A DNA stretch of 48,097 nt, taken from IMG/VR virus record IMGVR_UViG_3300030106_005189, positions 1-48,097 of that record; one strand, 5' to 3'. Numbering within the stretch: position 1 is the first letter of the stretch; each line of letters opens with the position of its first letter. This document shows positions 47,993 to 48,097 of this stretch, piece after piece. Position numbers and translations under genes: made by a program. The stretch is from a virus. The notes below the pieces were generated by a model. It searched no databases. It had not been told where the DNA came from and saw only the letters and a program-made list of their open reading frames with translations.

Positions 47993-48097
47993 CTATGGGT
48001 TCCTAGACTCGAGAGGGATACGAATAACGCCATCTCGAAATTCGTCTCTACGGTCACGCCCCATCTCATATGTGGCTAGATCCGATACAGACTTGTT
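47993..48097 (-). CDS. C-terminal end of a head/tail protein (5' end missing)
   Basis: 34 codons and a stop are visible (NKSVSDLATYEMGRDRRDEF then RDGVIRIPLESRNP). Charged and Arg-rich. Position just before structural genes, and on the capsid side if the genome is circular, suggests a head-tail adaptor or capsid-linked protein. It is too short to identify. Confidence 0.5.
   Translation of the reverse strand, partial: NKSVSDLATYEMGRDRRDEFRDGVIRIPLESRNP

Overview
This window is most of the genome of an AT-rich tailed phage, probably a short-tailed (podovirus-like) marine phage of an alphaproteobacterial host such as the SAR11 group. The host is inferred from base composition, gene order and remembered resemblance to uncultured marine phage contigs, not from any search. 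No rRNA, tRNA, CRISPR array, insertion sequence, integrase or phage RNA polymerase was recognised. No tape-measure, sheath or baseplate gene is visible. A large portal and several very large virion-type proteins are present, which fits a podovirus with ejected internal proteins.

Layout. (1) 1-11165 and 11412-11930, minus strand: packaging, head and lysis. In transcription order these are small terminase, a PD-(D/E)XK-like nuclease, large terminase, a 779-residue unknown, portal, a run of tiny basic or membrane proteins, holin, T4-type lysozyme, a GroES-like co-chaperonin, scaffold, a conserved unknown, and a capsid or decoration protein cut by the left edge. (2) 12237-17788, plus: early genes, mostly small unknowns, with a nuclease-like protein, an SprT-like metallopeptidase and a ParB-like protein. 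(3) 17769-19754, minus: two cysteine-containing small proteins and an SNF2-type helicase. (4) 19842-29496, plus: DNA metabolism, with N6-adenine and C5-cytosine methyltransferases, an SSB candidate, an archaeo-eukaryotic-type primase, an SF1 helicase and a family A DNA polymerase. (5) 29493-38148, minus: five large end-to-end virion or ejection protein candidates. (6) 38294-43831, plus: a tail protein with small structural partners, three 2OG-Fe(II) oxygenase-like proteins and a glycosyltransferase. (7) 43828-48097, minus: tail fibre genes, a repeat protein carrying a cupredoxin-like domain, and the end of a gene cut by the right edge.

The minus-strand genes at the two edges fit one late operon (capsid, then adaptor, then tail). 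The window is therefore probably a circular or permuted genome opened there with some sequence missing, because joining the ends directly puts the two partial genes out of frame.

The most notable feature is at 23655-24758. A C5-cytosine methyltransferase is overlapped for about 900 bases, on the same strand in the +1 frame, by a second apparently genuine protein. That protein has its own Shine-Dalgarno and ATG. Its repeated WPTP motifs are read from the same bases as the repeated MANT/LADS/LAHT motifs of the methyltransferase. Also notable are an SSB-like tip on the primase, an ATT start for the methyltransferase, a type 1 copper-like ligand set in a virion protein, and clustered operator-like repeats ahead of the early genes.
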